64,000 nucleotides of DNA. It comes from Marsupella aquatica (lineage: Eukaryota > Marchantiophyta). The notes below the pieces were generated by a model, which worked only from the letters and a program-made list of their open reading frames with translations, was not told the DNA's origin and did not search any database. Numbering within the stretch: position 1 is the first letter of the stretch; every line of letters starts with the position of its first letter. The position numbers were made by a program, and so were the translations under genes. Below are positions 48,008 through 57,140 of the stretch, piece by piece. The stretch lies in the NCBI GenBank assembly GCA_973895155.1, contig OZ316894.1, positions 1,922,001 through 1,986,000 on the forward strand, read 5' to 3'.

Positions 48008-48911
48008 CTGTACAGCAAAAATGTAGCAATTGTCAGGAACATGTACTACAAAACCAAGAAACAAATAGGTGGCTCGAGATGATCTCGATCTTCAGTTTAC
48101 TATTCAGACATGTTCCAATGCCATTTCATCCGTGGAATTTAAAAAGAGATTTCAAACCCAAGAATCCCAGGAAACACAATAGGCTCGAGATGATCTCGAG
48201 CCACCATCTGTTTAAAAGAAAAAGATAAGGGCTCGAGATGATCTAGATCCACATATATATCAGTTGAGGCTTTATTCCAACTAGTCCAAAAGGCAAGCTT
48301 GGATCACATTGAAAAGGATATTAGTAATTGAAGTAGACAACAAGGAGTCCTTCCAACTGGAAGAAATTGGCCAAGGGAGACGAATGAACATAAGGGAAGA
48401 CGGTGTGGGATATATTCGGCTCGAGACGATCTCGAGCCTAACATATCAAATGAGTGATCTGAATATCATATTCAACAATTAACATCATATTCAATCAACG
48501 ATAAAAAATCCACTTTCTCCATTAACTTCGGATACCCACAAACCCGTTCGGATGTCAATGATCAGAACGAGTTGGAGGGCACAGAAGTCCCTGGAGGAAG
48601 GAAATTTTAGATATTTTGGATATGATGTTCAATTTTGAAGGGTAAGGGTTTCCAACTTGAAGAAATCTCACTAGGTCACATGAAGGAATTGCATATTGGC
48701 TCGAGATGATCTCGAGCCTCATGCCACTTACATCAAATGCAAAATCAATTAATAGATCACAACTTTTGAAACAAAGTATTGGAGAAAACATCAATAGGCT
48801 CGAGATCATCTCGAGCCTCAACGGCATCCAAGGAATCCAAAAACAAGTGGACCAATTGAAGCTCGAGACGATCTCGAGTTAAACCTGAACAGAACAAAGA
48901 TGAAGAATTAC
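48008..48911 (-). other. Intron 1 of the ParB/methyltransferase gene, packed with palindromes
   Basis: The donor is C|GTAATTC at 48911 and the acceptor GTACAG|GTGCG at 48008. The 904-bp intron contains seven palindrome copies, at 48073, 48184, 48232, 48420, 48700, 48799 and 48862. The intact ones are flanked by a further GG/GC and CC pair. Confidence 0.7.
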
Positions 48912-49029
48912 GTTTAATGGTGCGATGGATCTGATGTGCTGAGTCTAGATGGGTCTGGAGCTCTTTGCCAACGGTTGCAAGGTTGTACTCAGCGAAGTCC
49001 TCCTTGGAGAAATCTACAACAGTCGACAT

Positions 49030-50534
49030 GGCTGGTGATGAGAGGAACGTACTACGGGCTGAGAACTTAAAACAAATCTCGAGCCTAAAAAGAAAATCTC
49101 GACCCTATCAAAGCTCGAGCCTAAACACAAAATCTTGACCCTATAAAATCTCGAGGAAAAAACCTAATCTCGATCCTCTGCAATCTCAAGGCTAATAGAA
49201 GGATCTCGAGGCAAGAGCGCGAAACGATCTAGAGGCAAGGAGGCAAGGGACGCGAGGAGGCGAAGAGGCAAAGAGGCGAGGAGGCAAATGTGAAAATGGG
49301 GAGTTCAAAACCCCTGAAGCCACTATAAGCCCCTCGGGGGTCGGCCTTGGCCGTGCCAAGCGTGCCAGGGCTCGTGCAGGCTCAGGCAGGCTGCCACGCA
49401 ACCTACTGAGTGCGTACAGTCATTATTACGGTCACACGTGTTGTCATTATTGTTATCCGTACTTCAGCCCTGCCGCAAGTTTAGCCGTGACACAAGTTCA
49501 ACCATTCCGTCTTATTGCCCTTTTTGTCTGTCAGGGTTTTATATATTGCTTCTCCTTGCTCTTCAGCGGGTCATTCTTCTCATTTCGTTTCACCGCTCGC
49601 TCGTTTCTTCCTCTGCCTCTCTGCTCTCTCTCCCTCTCCCTCTCCCTCTCTCTGGCTCTAGATTTGTGCTCTGATCTCTTTCTGTTGTTCTTTTCAAGGG
49701 TTTTGGAGTCTATGTTTGTGTTTAGGATATTTTGAGAAATTGTCATTTTAAGCCCCGAAGGAGGTCTAAAATAATTGAGCTCCTATCTTTTAGAAAACCG
49801 AACCTTTTCAGCTTATACTAATGTCGGTCAAAATCCATTTGGAAGCCTTTTCCCTCTATTTGATGGCCTTTTAGAAGCTTTTTCTCAGTGTCTGGAAGTA
49901 AACTGGGAGCCTACTTTCTTAATTGCACCAAATCATTCCTCTAGATCATCTAGAGCCATTTATATGTTCTTATTTTGGGTGGCTTATTATTCCTAATAGT
50001 TTCTTTGTCAAATACAATGTCCTTTTTGGCTCGAGATCATCTCGAGTCATAAGTTTGGTCCTCAAACTTATTCACTTTCCCCTTCTTTCTAATGGTGCAT
50101 TTGGTTTTCCTTCTTATAATAAATGTTTTTAGAGTGTCGGAGGTATAGAATCTTAGTTCGATATTCAGTGAGATTCATATTTTACCTCGAGATCGTCTCG
50201 AGCTAAATACTTCTGAATTTTTACATATTGGTGTTTTTGGTCCCTTTTCTACCTCGAGATCGTCTCGAGCTAAATACTTCTAAATTTTTACATATTGGTT
50301 GTTTTGGTCCCTCTTCTACCTCGAGATCGTCTCAAGCTAAATACTTCTGAATTTTGACGTATTGGTGTTTTTGTCCCTCTTCTACCTCGAGATCGTCTCG
50401 AGGTAGAAGAGCTTCTTATTTTCTCTATCACACAATTTTGTGGGATAAACTTCTACACTTGGGTTTTTGTAGTCACTTTACCTCGAGATCATCTCGAGGT
50501 AACTACATCCAACGGTTTGGGCCACATTTTCAAA
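49030..50534. promoter_or_regulatory. Divergent promoter region of the transposon genes
   Basis: This spacer separates the start codons of the minus (49029) and plus (50535) genes. Nearest the minus gene are half-palindromes (TCTCGAG with CCTAAA, 49075-49210) and a purine-rich GAGGCAA/GCGAGGAGGC tract (49205-49290). A pyrimidine tract (TCTCCCTCTCCCTCTC, about 49625-49665) follows a TATA-like TTTTATATATTG (49535-49546). Nearest the plus gene are seven palindromes between 49939 and 50498. Promoter function is inferred from position. Confidence 0.55.
50183..50407 (+). repeat. 67-bp tandem repeat, each unit carrying one palindrome
   Basis: Units start near 50183, 50250, 50317 and 50383. Each runs TACCTCGAGATCGTCTCGAG, then CTAAATACTTCT, ACATATTGG and TTTTTGGTCCC. 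The last palindrome is extended into TCTACCTCGAGATCG paired with its mirror arm (50381-50407), giving 27 bp in total. Confidence 0.88.
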
Positions 50535-53500
50535 ATGGGGAGTTTCTCTCGAGGGGACAAGGTGTGCCTCGTAATCGACGGAGTGGAAGTTGCTTGTGGG
50601 ACGGTCCTCAAGGTTGACCCGGGTGACTCAGTGCGTAATGTTGATTTGGGAAGTAATCGTATAGGAGTTCTCATTGAGAAGTGCTATGAGGGATCACGGG
50701 AAATTCCTTACCCTTTGCCGCCGATCAGGACCCTGTTTGATGCTGTCGACTCTTGCATTATTTGGGATGCCCCTTTTGCATATTTGAAGTCACAGTCAAC
50801 TCCAGCGACAACGAAAATGGATGCCTCCTGTTCTACAAAGGATACGGTTCCGGGTTTTGTACCAGAGAAATCGTCGGTGGAAAGTTTTGGAGACTCGATT
50901 GTATCTGGCGATGAAGTCGAGGTCTGGATCGGCAATCAGATTGTGGCTCGTGGATTTGTGTTCAAGACGAATCCCAATGAGACATGTCACAATGAAAGAC
51001 TTGGCACTTCTAGGATTAGTGTGAAAATATGTGAAGTTTTTCAAGGAAGGGAGAGGTTACCCTTTCCTCACAATGGAGCCGATACTGTTCAGGAAGCATT
51101 GGATACTTTTGTATTGTGGAATTTAAAGGATGTTACTCGGAGGAGTTCTTCCCGGGATATGCTAAACAACCTGTCCAGACAGGATGTTTTTTCAAATTAT
51201 AATTTCAAGGATTATAGTTTGCGTTCTAATTGGATGACCGAGGAGGTGGAATTGTATGCTGAGGATAATCGGACCAAAGTGGGGGTTGGCATCATCACAG
51301 TTCCTTTCGAGTCAGGTGCAATTGATGATGATGTTCTTGGACCAGATCACGTTGGGGTTGCTGTCACACGCGTGATTGACCCTCTATTTTTCCCAAATAT
51401 CTCCCCGGGAGTGCCTGGTCTTGTTAAGTGGGCCGTCCGTTCACTTTTGCTGATATCAAGGGGTATTTTTCTTCTGGATCTCATTGAAGAGGTTTCTCCG
51501 AAACCAATTATTGATGGTCGAGATCATCTAGAGGTAGATATGAAAGGTGACACTGAGTTTTTGAAGCGCCCGTATAATTTCATCAAGAGAACAAAGGTCA
51601 ACCCAGATGAAAAAAGGAAGAAGCACTTGGAGTCTCGGGCGATACTGAAAATCACAGAGGAGGAAATCGACTCCATCCAAAGAGAAGGTTGTTGTAAGTT
51701 GAAGTGTTGCCTCAGCATGCCGAGAGAAGACCTACAGGAGATAAGGAGGGAATACCATGGGATGTCAAGCGACAACAAAACCAGTCACATTCTCACTCTT
51801 TTTGGCTGTAGGGAGAAGGAAGTGGAGACAAAAGGATATTTTGTTGTAAGAAGTAGACTTGTTTGCAAGGGTGCATTTATTAAAATGCATGGATTCAGCA
51901 CTGCCAAGTATTATGATTACAAAAATCAATATGAAGCAGGTTGCACGGTTGGATTCCACGGAAACAAGGGTTCACACAAGACACGGGGAAGCACCTTGCA
52001 TGCTCGTGCTTTGTTGGAGTCCATTCTAACCCAAAACGGAGAACCCATGCCGCATCTTCCCTATGGAGGGTCTCACGGGACTGACACGGTTGAGTACAGA
52101 CTTCCATCTTGTTTCACGAAGAAAGAGATTTTTGAGGAGGTATACTCAAAAATGGAATTAGATGGCTACGTGAAGGTGAGTGAAAACACTATGTATAAAC
52201 TCTGGAGTGAGTCCTTCATGAATTTTGACTTTCACAAGGGAAGTGCATTTGCAAAGTGTACACTTTGCACTGAGTTCAAAGATCAGTTGATGCGGGAGAA
52301 GAGAAAGAAAGAGCGTTTAGAGATTGAGGAAAGAAGAGCTCGCCATCTTCGTGAGCAAATGTCTAGGAGATATGTTTACTATGCTCATAGGGTTCTTGCG
52401 AAGAAGGATCCTGAGAACTATCTTTGCATTATACATGACAAGATGGACCAGGCCAAGACATGGATCCCTAGGTTGGTCCCCACTCCTAAATCATTGTCTG
52501 GTAGTGGTCAACCGCTCCCCATTGCGCTCACTGGGATGTTGACCCATGGAAGGGATCCCGGAGTGTATGCTCACTTCAGTTTTACTGGGCTTTGGCCAGG
52601 AGATGCAGACTTCACAGTGACATCATTGGCCAAGTGCCTTAGAGATCTGGAGGATTACAAGGGGGACAAATCTGGAGACCTCCTTGAAGGATTATATTGG
52701 GCTGCAACGAGGCCAATTTTTCAATCTCTTTTGGACTTTGAAGCATTTCTCGCAGGTTACTTAGAACCCAAAAAAGTCTCAATTGCTAGATTTCAAGGAG
52801 CTGAAGATGACCAAGACGACTTTGGTGTTGATCCCAAGGCTACGTCTACCTCTTTCAAACCATTGCCAAGGCACCTGACCTTGCAAATGGATAATTCAGG
52901 GAAAGATAACAAAAACCAGTACGTGATGGCATTTTGCAGTGAGCTTGTTAGTAGAGGGGTTTTTGAAACAGTGCAGATGTCGTTTCTCATGGTTGGTCAC
53001 ACCCATGAGGATGTCGATGCATTGTTTTCAAAAGTATCCAACCAAGTGAAGTACAAGGAGGTTTCTACCCTCTTGGGGTTGATGGCTGAGGTTTGGGAGT
53101 GTGAAAGCATTCATCCTGTGCCACGGTTGATCCAAGAGGTTGCAGCTTACAAAGAGTTTTTGAAAACTTTCAAGGTAAAAGACATAGAGGGTCACTCAAA
53201 ACCAGTGGCATTTCTTTTCTCTATGAGAGATAATGTTCCAATATATCAATACAAAGCACATGTGAAACAACCTTGGTACCCTCCAACCGGAAGGTCCATT
53301 TGGAGAACTGATTCCAGCACCAATGCTCTCATTTTACCAGAAGGTCAACCGTTTGCAAAACCCATCTCCGGGGATGTACGAGGCAAGGTTGAAGAAATCA
53401 TCCCATTCCTTAATCGTTACATTGAGTTTTTGAAGAAGAGCTGTAAGGATGAGACCTCTACAGCATATCGTGAGCGGTTTCCTTTGGTGAAATATTGGGA

Positions 53501-54224
53501 GATGGTGGTGCAAGTATTATCTGGGGAGCTTACAATTGAAGGGGAGGCAGAAATACAGTTAGCATTGACATATGAATTCTGGCCAAAAACCAACCACGGA
53601 ACTGGTTACAAGGTTAATAGTACAGGAACCTCTGAACCATTGGGGGAGCCTAGTAGTAGTACACAGAATCCACAAATGGTGGAGCTTCAGAATGAGTACC
53701 TGGAAGAGATGGAGGATCAAGCTGCAACATTTGTTGGTGCTCGACACGAGCGAGAACTTGCACGTTGGATTCCTCTGCAGGACATTCAAGAGGGTCACTT
53801 TGTATTTCTCCGTCCAGAGGATGAATGGGAAAAGAAGAATGGGAAAGAACGTTTCTGGTTGGTGAGAGCTTTGGGTGTTGTGGACCCAAACCATGAGGTT
53901 CCTTCAGAAGACTTGCAATGCAATGAGAATTCTCCTACTAGTACACGGTATGCTCCTATGTTCCAAGTGCAATGGTGGAGGCCTAAACATGGTAAGCATG
54001 ATGCACCGGATCATGTGCGATATTCACGTTGCTTTCAGACCACTAAGACTTGGGAGGTGGATCCTGGGTTTGACAATGCCACTGAACGTTGGCAATTTGC
54101 TAATTCTGCTATGTATGGATTCAAGTCACGCTCTAGAGAAGAAAATATAATTGATAGAGGTTTGACCATTCCCAAGAATGTTTTGAAAACACTCAAAACC
54201 TACATGGAAGGGATTGTTGAGTAA
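50535..54224 (+). CDS. DUF7869-type transposase-like protein, about 1229 aa
   Basis: This is the probable transposase of the element. The ATG at 50535 precedes GSFSRGDKVCLVIDGVEVACG. Similar beta-rich modules recur at about residues 1-80, 120-200 and 235-315 (GDEVEVWIGNQIVARGFV; EEVELYAEDNRTKVGVGII), resembling the small DUF8039-like domain of plant transposon proteins. A cysteine block (GCCKLKCCLSMPREDLQEIR, about 385) and CTLC (575) follow. The RNase H-like core then shows candidate acidic residues at IIHDKMDQAKTW (D635/D638), LTLQMDNSGKDNKN (D786) and VGHTHEDVDALFSKV (E825/D828). The C-terminal part (HFVFLRPEDEWEKKNGKERFW; FQVQWWRP) looks like a chromo/BAH-like barrel. There are no stops over 3.7 kb. 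The stop overlaps GTAAGT, so a further 3' exon is possible. Confidence 0.8.
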   Translation: MGSFSRGDKVCLVIDGVEVACGTVLKVDPGDSVRNVDLGSNRIGVLIEKCYEGSREIPYPLPPIRTLFDAVDSCIIWDAPFAYLKSQSTPATTKMDASCSTKDTVPGFVPEKSSVESFGDSIVSGDEVEVWIGNQIVARGFVFKTNPNETCHNERLGTSRISVKICEVFQGRERLPFPHNGADTVQEALDTFVLWNLKDVTRRSSSRDMLNNLSRQDVFSNYNFKDYSLRSNWMTEEVELYAEDNRTKVGVGIITVPFESGAIDDDVLGPDHVGVAVTRVIDPLFFPNISPGVPGLVKWAVRSLLLISRGIFLLDLIEEVSPKPIIDGRDHLEVDMKGDTEFLKRPYNFIKRTKVNPDEKRKKHLESRAILKITEEEIDSIQREGCCKLKCCLSMPREDLQEIRREYHGMSSDNKTSHILTLFGCREKEVETKGYFVVRSRLVCKGAFIKMHGFSTAKYYDYKNQYEAGCTVGFHGNKGSHKTRGSTLHARALLESILTQNGEPMPHLPYGGSHGTDTVEYRLPSCFTKKEIFEEVYSKMELDGYVKVSENTMYKLWSESFMNFDFHKGSAFAKCTLCTEFKDQLMREKRKKERLEIEERRARHLREQMSRRYVYYAHRVLAKKDPENYLCIIHDKMDQAKTWIPRLVPTPKSLSGSGQPLPIALTGMLTHGRDPGVYAHFSFTGLWPGDADFTVTSLAKCLRDLEDYKGDKSGDLLEGLYWAATRPIFQSLLDFEAFLAGYLEPKKVSIARFQGAEDDQDDFGVDPKATSTSFKPLPRHLTLQMDNSGKDNKNQYVMAFCSELVSRGVFETVQMSFLMVGHTHEDVDALFSKVSNQVKYKEVSTLLGLMAEVWECESIHPVPRLIQEVAAYKEFLKTFKVKDIEGHSKPVAFLFSMRDNVPIYQYKAHVKQPWYPPTGRSIWRTDSSTNALILPEGQPFAKPISGDVRGKVEEIIPFLNRYIEFLKKSCKDETSTAYRERFPLVKYWEMVVQVLSGELTIEGEAEIQLALTYEFWPKTNHGTGYKVNSTGTSEPLGEPSSSTQNPQMVELQNEYLEEMEDQAATFVGARHERELARWIPLQDIQEGHFVFLRPEDEWEKKNGKERFWLVRALGVVDPNHEVPSEDLQCNENSPTSTRYAPMFQVQWWRPKHGKHDAPDHVRYSRCFQTTKTWEVDPGFDNATERWQFANSAMYGFKSRSREENIIDRGLTIPKNVLKTLKTYMEGIVE
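51517..51533. repeat. Palindrome copy inside the transposase coding sequence
   Basis: GTCGAGATCATCTAGAG, two differences from the 17-mer consensus, translated as part of GRDHLEV. A second coding copy, ATCGAGATCATCTCGAG, lies at 44685-44701 in the methyltransferase exon. Confidence 0.75.
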
Positions 54225-55026
54225 GTCAAATGTTTTTTAGTAGTCACTCTGTCAGAGTGAGGGAGTCTAGTATGTCAATTAGTTTGGAATTAGACATGTC
54301 AGAGTGAGGGAGTCTATGTCAATTAGTTTGGAATCAGACATGTCTTTAGTACTTACTGAGTGTTGGTTAGTACTAAGTACTAGTATATCTATTTAAGGAA
54401 CTAATTATTATAATATTTTGGGATACTAGTTTGAATAGGTGGAGGTAATTGGACTTGGATACCTTTATAATTGCTTCAATTAATTATTATATCAATACAG
54501 ACTATATATTACATGAAGTCTTAATATCCATGATAGGATGTGAGTGCCTCTTAGTACTGTCTAGTAAACCTTAGTTTCAACTCGAGTTGCTTAGAATGTA
54601 CTAACAAATTACTTGTCTGAATGGATATTTAAACTAAACCCTAAGTAGAAGGTTAATTTAGCTAGCTAAGGGTAGAGATCATATTGAAGCTTTACTAGTT
54701 ATATGGGTAGAGATCATATTATTTGAAGCTTTACTAGTTATATGGGTAGAGATCATATTGAAGCTTTACTAGACACTTATATTCTATTAGTCAAATTGAA
54801 TCAATGTAAGTAAATTCTACTTCTTATCCAACATATTTTACATTATTATCACCCAAATGTTTTTCTTTAGAATCCAAATTAATATTTCATTTTCTCCTAT
54901 GTACAATCTTGATCCCCCAAATGTACAACATCTGGTGCCCAAATGTACAACTCCCACTGCCCAAATGTACAATTCTTGTGCCCAAATATTTTTTTTTGTG
55001 CCTAAATGTCCAAAGATCAAAGAATT
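54225..55026. other. 3' region of the transposase gene, with short tandem repeats
   Basis: A 47-bp direct duplication (GTCAGAGTGAGGGAGTCTA at 54251 and 54298) is followed by a roughly 35-39-bp triplicate (GGGTAGAGATCATATT at about 54669, 54705 and 54744). The AT-rich remainder leads into the subterminal array. No other gene is seen. Confidence 0.7.
54916..55010 (+). repeat. Subterminal 20-22-bp repeats inside the right end
   Basis: CCCAAATGTACAA occurs at 54916, 54938 and 54960, then decays to CCCAAATATT (54981) and CCTAAATGT (55001). The array ends 17 bp before the right terminal inverted repeat. Such arrays are typical transposase-binding regions in plant DNA transposons. Confidence 0.8.
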
Positions 55027-55045
55027 TTCCAGTTTTAATGAATAG
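55027..55045 (-). repeat. Right terminal inverted repeat of the 13-kb element
   Basis: TTCCAGTTTTAATGAATAG, the exact reverse complement of 42080-42098. Confidence 0.8.
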
Positions 55046-57140
55046 ACTGATACTTTGACTGATATTGTGCGGTCCCGCCACAGCACTTGACAGAAAGCAG
55101 TGTCCCACGAAGTCGAGTAGCATGTGAAGGGTGAATATAGTGCCAGACTATGGAGAGGGTGGTAGCATAATGAGATCAAGAGCCAGAGCTGAAGCGGGAG
55201 AATAGTGGAGGCAAAAGATCCTCTAGTAGAGACAGAGTGTACAAGTGTGGAGCACAACATATAGGCTGGTACTAGGGAGACTAAAAAAGCGCTACTTTTT
55301 TAGGGTAGCCGTCAGAATGGTGGCTGTTTGTTAGGTTATGTTGTTGTATATAGTAGCTCATTCAATATAGTATACGTGTTATATATCTGGGGTATTACGT
55401 ATACCATGTATTATTTATATTAAAACAAAGTACATGAATATCATATTCTTTTCTAAGATCCTTTTACCTATGTCCAGTCTATACAAGACCAGAGAGAGAG
55501 AGAGAGAGAGAGTTGTGGTTTGGTCAGTGTTCAATTTGGTGTCATTAGGGGGTATCGAGGCAGCCAGTGGAGAAAAGGAGAGGAGACGGAGGTTACATAC
55601 ATGTTAGGATTTACTCTTAGGTCTAGAGTTACGACTGTACCGTAATTAAGGCTAACCTTAGTTGTAAACTTGGTTAGGTTAGTCATGTTGTGCACACTCT
55701 ATAACCAAGCGGTGTTTGCTTGGTGAGGGTGAACTCAGGCTCATTGTTACGGAGCTAGTTGAGAGATAGAGAGAGCTTGCGCTGTGCATGCTTGGTATGG
55801 CCGGTCGGTCTAGAGTGCAGTAAAGTTCATGTGTATTCCCGTGGACGTAGCCTCATGTGGAGGTGAACCACGTATCTCTCTGTCAACTCTTGTGCGTTGG
55901 ATGGTTCATGGGCTTGCCGTTGCGATTATCGTCTATGCTCAACAATACAATCAGTCCTCATGTAGGCTATGCACTGGAATAGCTGTTACTTGGCTTGGTG
56001 GAATTTTTGATGACATCACTTTTCTGGGTTGTCCAATTAGAGAACATCGGAGGTCAAATGTTCAACAAGATTTATTCTAAGGTGTGAACTAATGGGCAGT
56101 AGTCAAGGGTCCACTAAACTAATTACATTCAAGGAATGGGTCATGGGGCTAATTTTACATACAAAGTCATGGGGCTAATTTTACATACAAGGAATGGGTA
56201 TAAATATTTGTCTTCATATTTATTTAAGTTTAAGGAATGGGTCATGGGGCTAATTCTAAGTAACTAGTGTATACATTCTCAAGTGAGCTTTTATAATTAG
56301 AGTGAGCTCACAAATATGAAGAATGTTTGGTCAAATTTGGCCATTTTCTGCACCAATTATGGTGAGTGGAGGAGTAGGTGAGTAAAGCACGGTAATGTCA
56401 AATATGGCTGTCTCTGCGCAGCTTCGTTACTCGTTAAGGTCACAGTCTCATCAAGCATTGGGCGTCAAGCACAAGCTCCATCGATGCACACATTCATCTT
56501 CATCAAGCTCTGAAAATCCTCTCGACAATTATCAATCCTTCGCAAACTCACAGTAGTCTCCATTCTCGAATAGTCTCCATTCTCGAGCTTTCCTGATCCA
56601 ATCTCGATCGACTGCTCTTCCTTGTCGACTACTCTGTCCCGCCTCAGGTTACTTCCTGTTTTCAATCTGTCGTGATTTTATCTTAATCCTCTGTTCCTTT
56701 TCCCCAGTTTCGTTCTCTCCAAGCTCAATTCTCTCACTCTGTTTCCGTTTCTCAGTTCCCGGTTTCTCAGGTAGGAATCCCGTTGTCAAGGTATGGTGAT
56801 TTGACTGTAGTCCCCTGTTTTTTTCTACATTTTCGTTCTCTCCATGTTCAATTTCGCACTCTGTCTGTTTCTCGGTTTCTCTTGTAGGTGTGATTGATCG
56901 ATCACAAGAGAGCCCGAAAAAACTCGATCGCAGGGAAGCAGGAGAGAGAGAAAATCTCTTGTAGGTGTAATTGATCGATCTCAAGAGAGCCGAAAAAAAC
57001 TGGATTGCAGGGAAGCAAGAGAGTGAGAAAATGGGGGGACTACAATGACGGAGTTGATCGATTGATAAGCGAGAAGCTCAAGAAGTGTTGTCGGTTCGCT
57101 TCCTATAGTCGGAGCGGGGGAATTCGAGTTGATTCGAATC
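55046..57140. other. Intergenic; probable promoter and leader of the RBR gene at its end
   Basis: It holds a GA microsatellite (55493-55513) and small duplications near 56130-56250 (CATGGGGCTAATTTTACATA). The last 600 bp is CT-rich with repeated TTTCGTTCTCTCC phrases, as in a 5' leader. No separate gene is supported. Confidence 0.5.

Larger units (their letters stand above)
44109..49029 (-). pseudogene. ParB-like plus DNA N4/N6-methyltransferase-like gene, spliced, with two lesions
   Basis: Exons by eye are 49029-48912, 48007-46537 and 46367-44109; if the lesions are discounted this is about 1280 codons. Exon 2 has an N-terminal globular part, a basic nuclear-localisation-like stretch (KRKRVDKPKIKSKK, about 270-300), then a ParB-like core (VLVYRMFNKDHAMEVAKSMV...VPAVV...FLAISGQHSAKVA). 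Exon 3 carries an AdoMet-binding half of the permuted N4/N6 methyltransferase type: NPRAKPLRMTKRLVDYF then TVLDFFSGGQTLKACVILGR (about 45,130-45,000). I cannot find a clear DPPY/NPPY motif upstream, so catalysis is uncertain. Lesions: frame is lost by one base near 46957-46962, and the last codon of exon 2 is TAG directly before the splice donor. ParB-methyltransferase pairing is known from bacteria and phages. Confidence 0.65.
42080..55045. mobile_element. Large TIR-bounded DNA transposon with divergent genes and palindrome clusters
   Basis: The terminal inverted repeat CTATTCATTAAAACTGGAA (42080-42098) has its exact reverse complement at 55027-55045. A weaker match extends five to seven bases further out (TATCA). 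Between them lie a minus-strand ParB/methyltransferase gene, a minus-strand FCP1-like gene and a plus-strand transposase-like gene. Subterminal CCCAAA-type repeats occur near both ends, and 19 copies of a 17-bp palindrome lie inside. No perfect target duplication is visible (ACC versus ACT next to the 19-bp repeat), so the exact ends are provisional. The termini are not CACTA. Mobility is inferred from structure, not shown. Confidence 0.75.

Noticed and set aside
48073-48878. Regularly repeated palindromes as a CRISPR array
   Set aside because: Spacing is irregular, the sequence is a spliced eukaryotic intron and there is no cas gene.
42080-55045. Assignment of the element to the CACTA (En/Spm) superfamily
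   Set aside because: The ends do not begin CACTA and no 3-bp perfect target duplication is seen, although subterminal repeats and a DUF8039-like domain are reminiscent.
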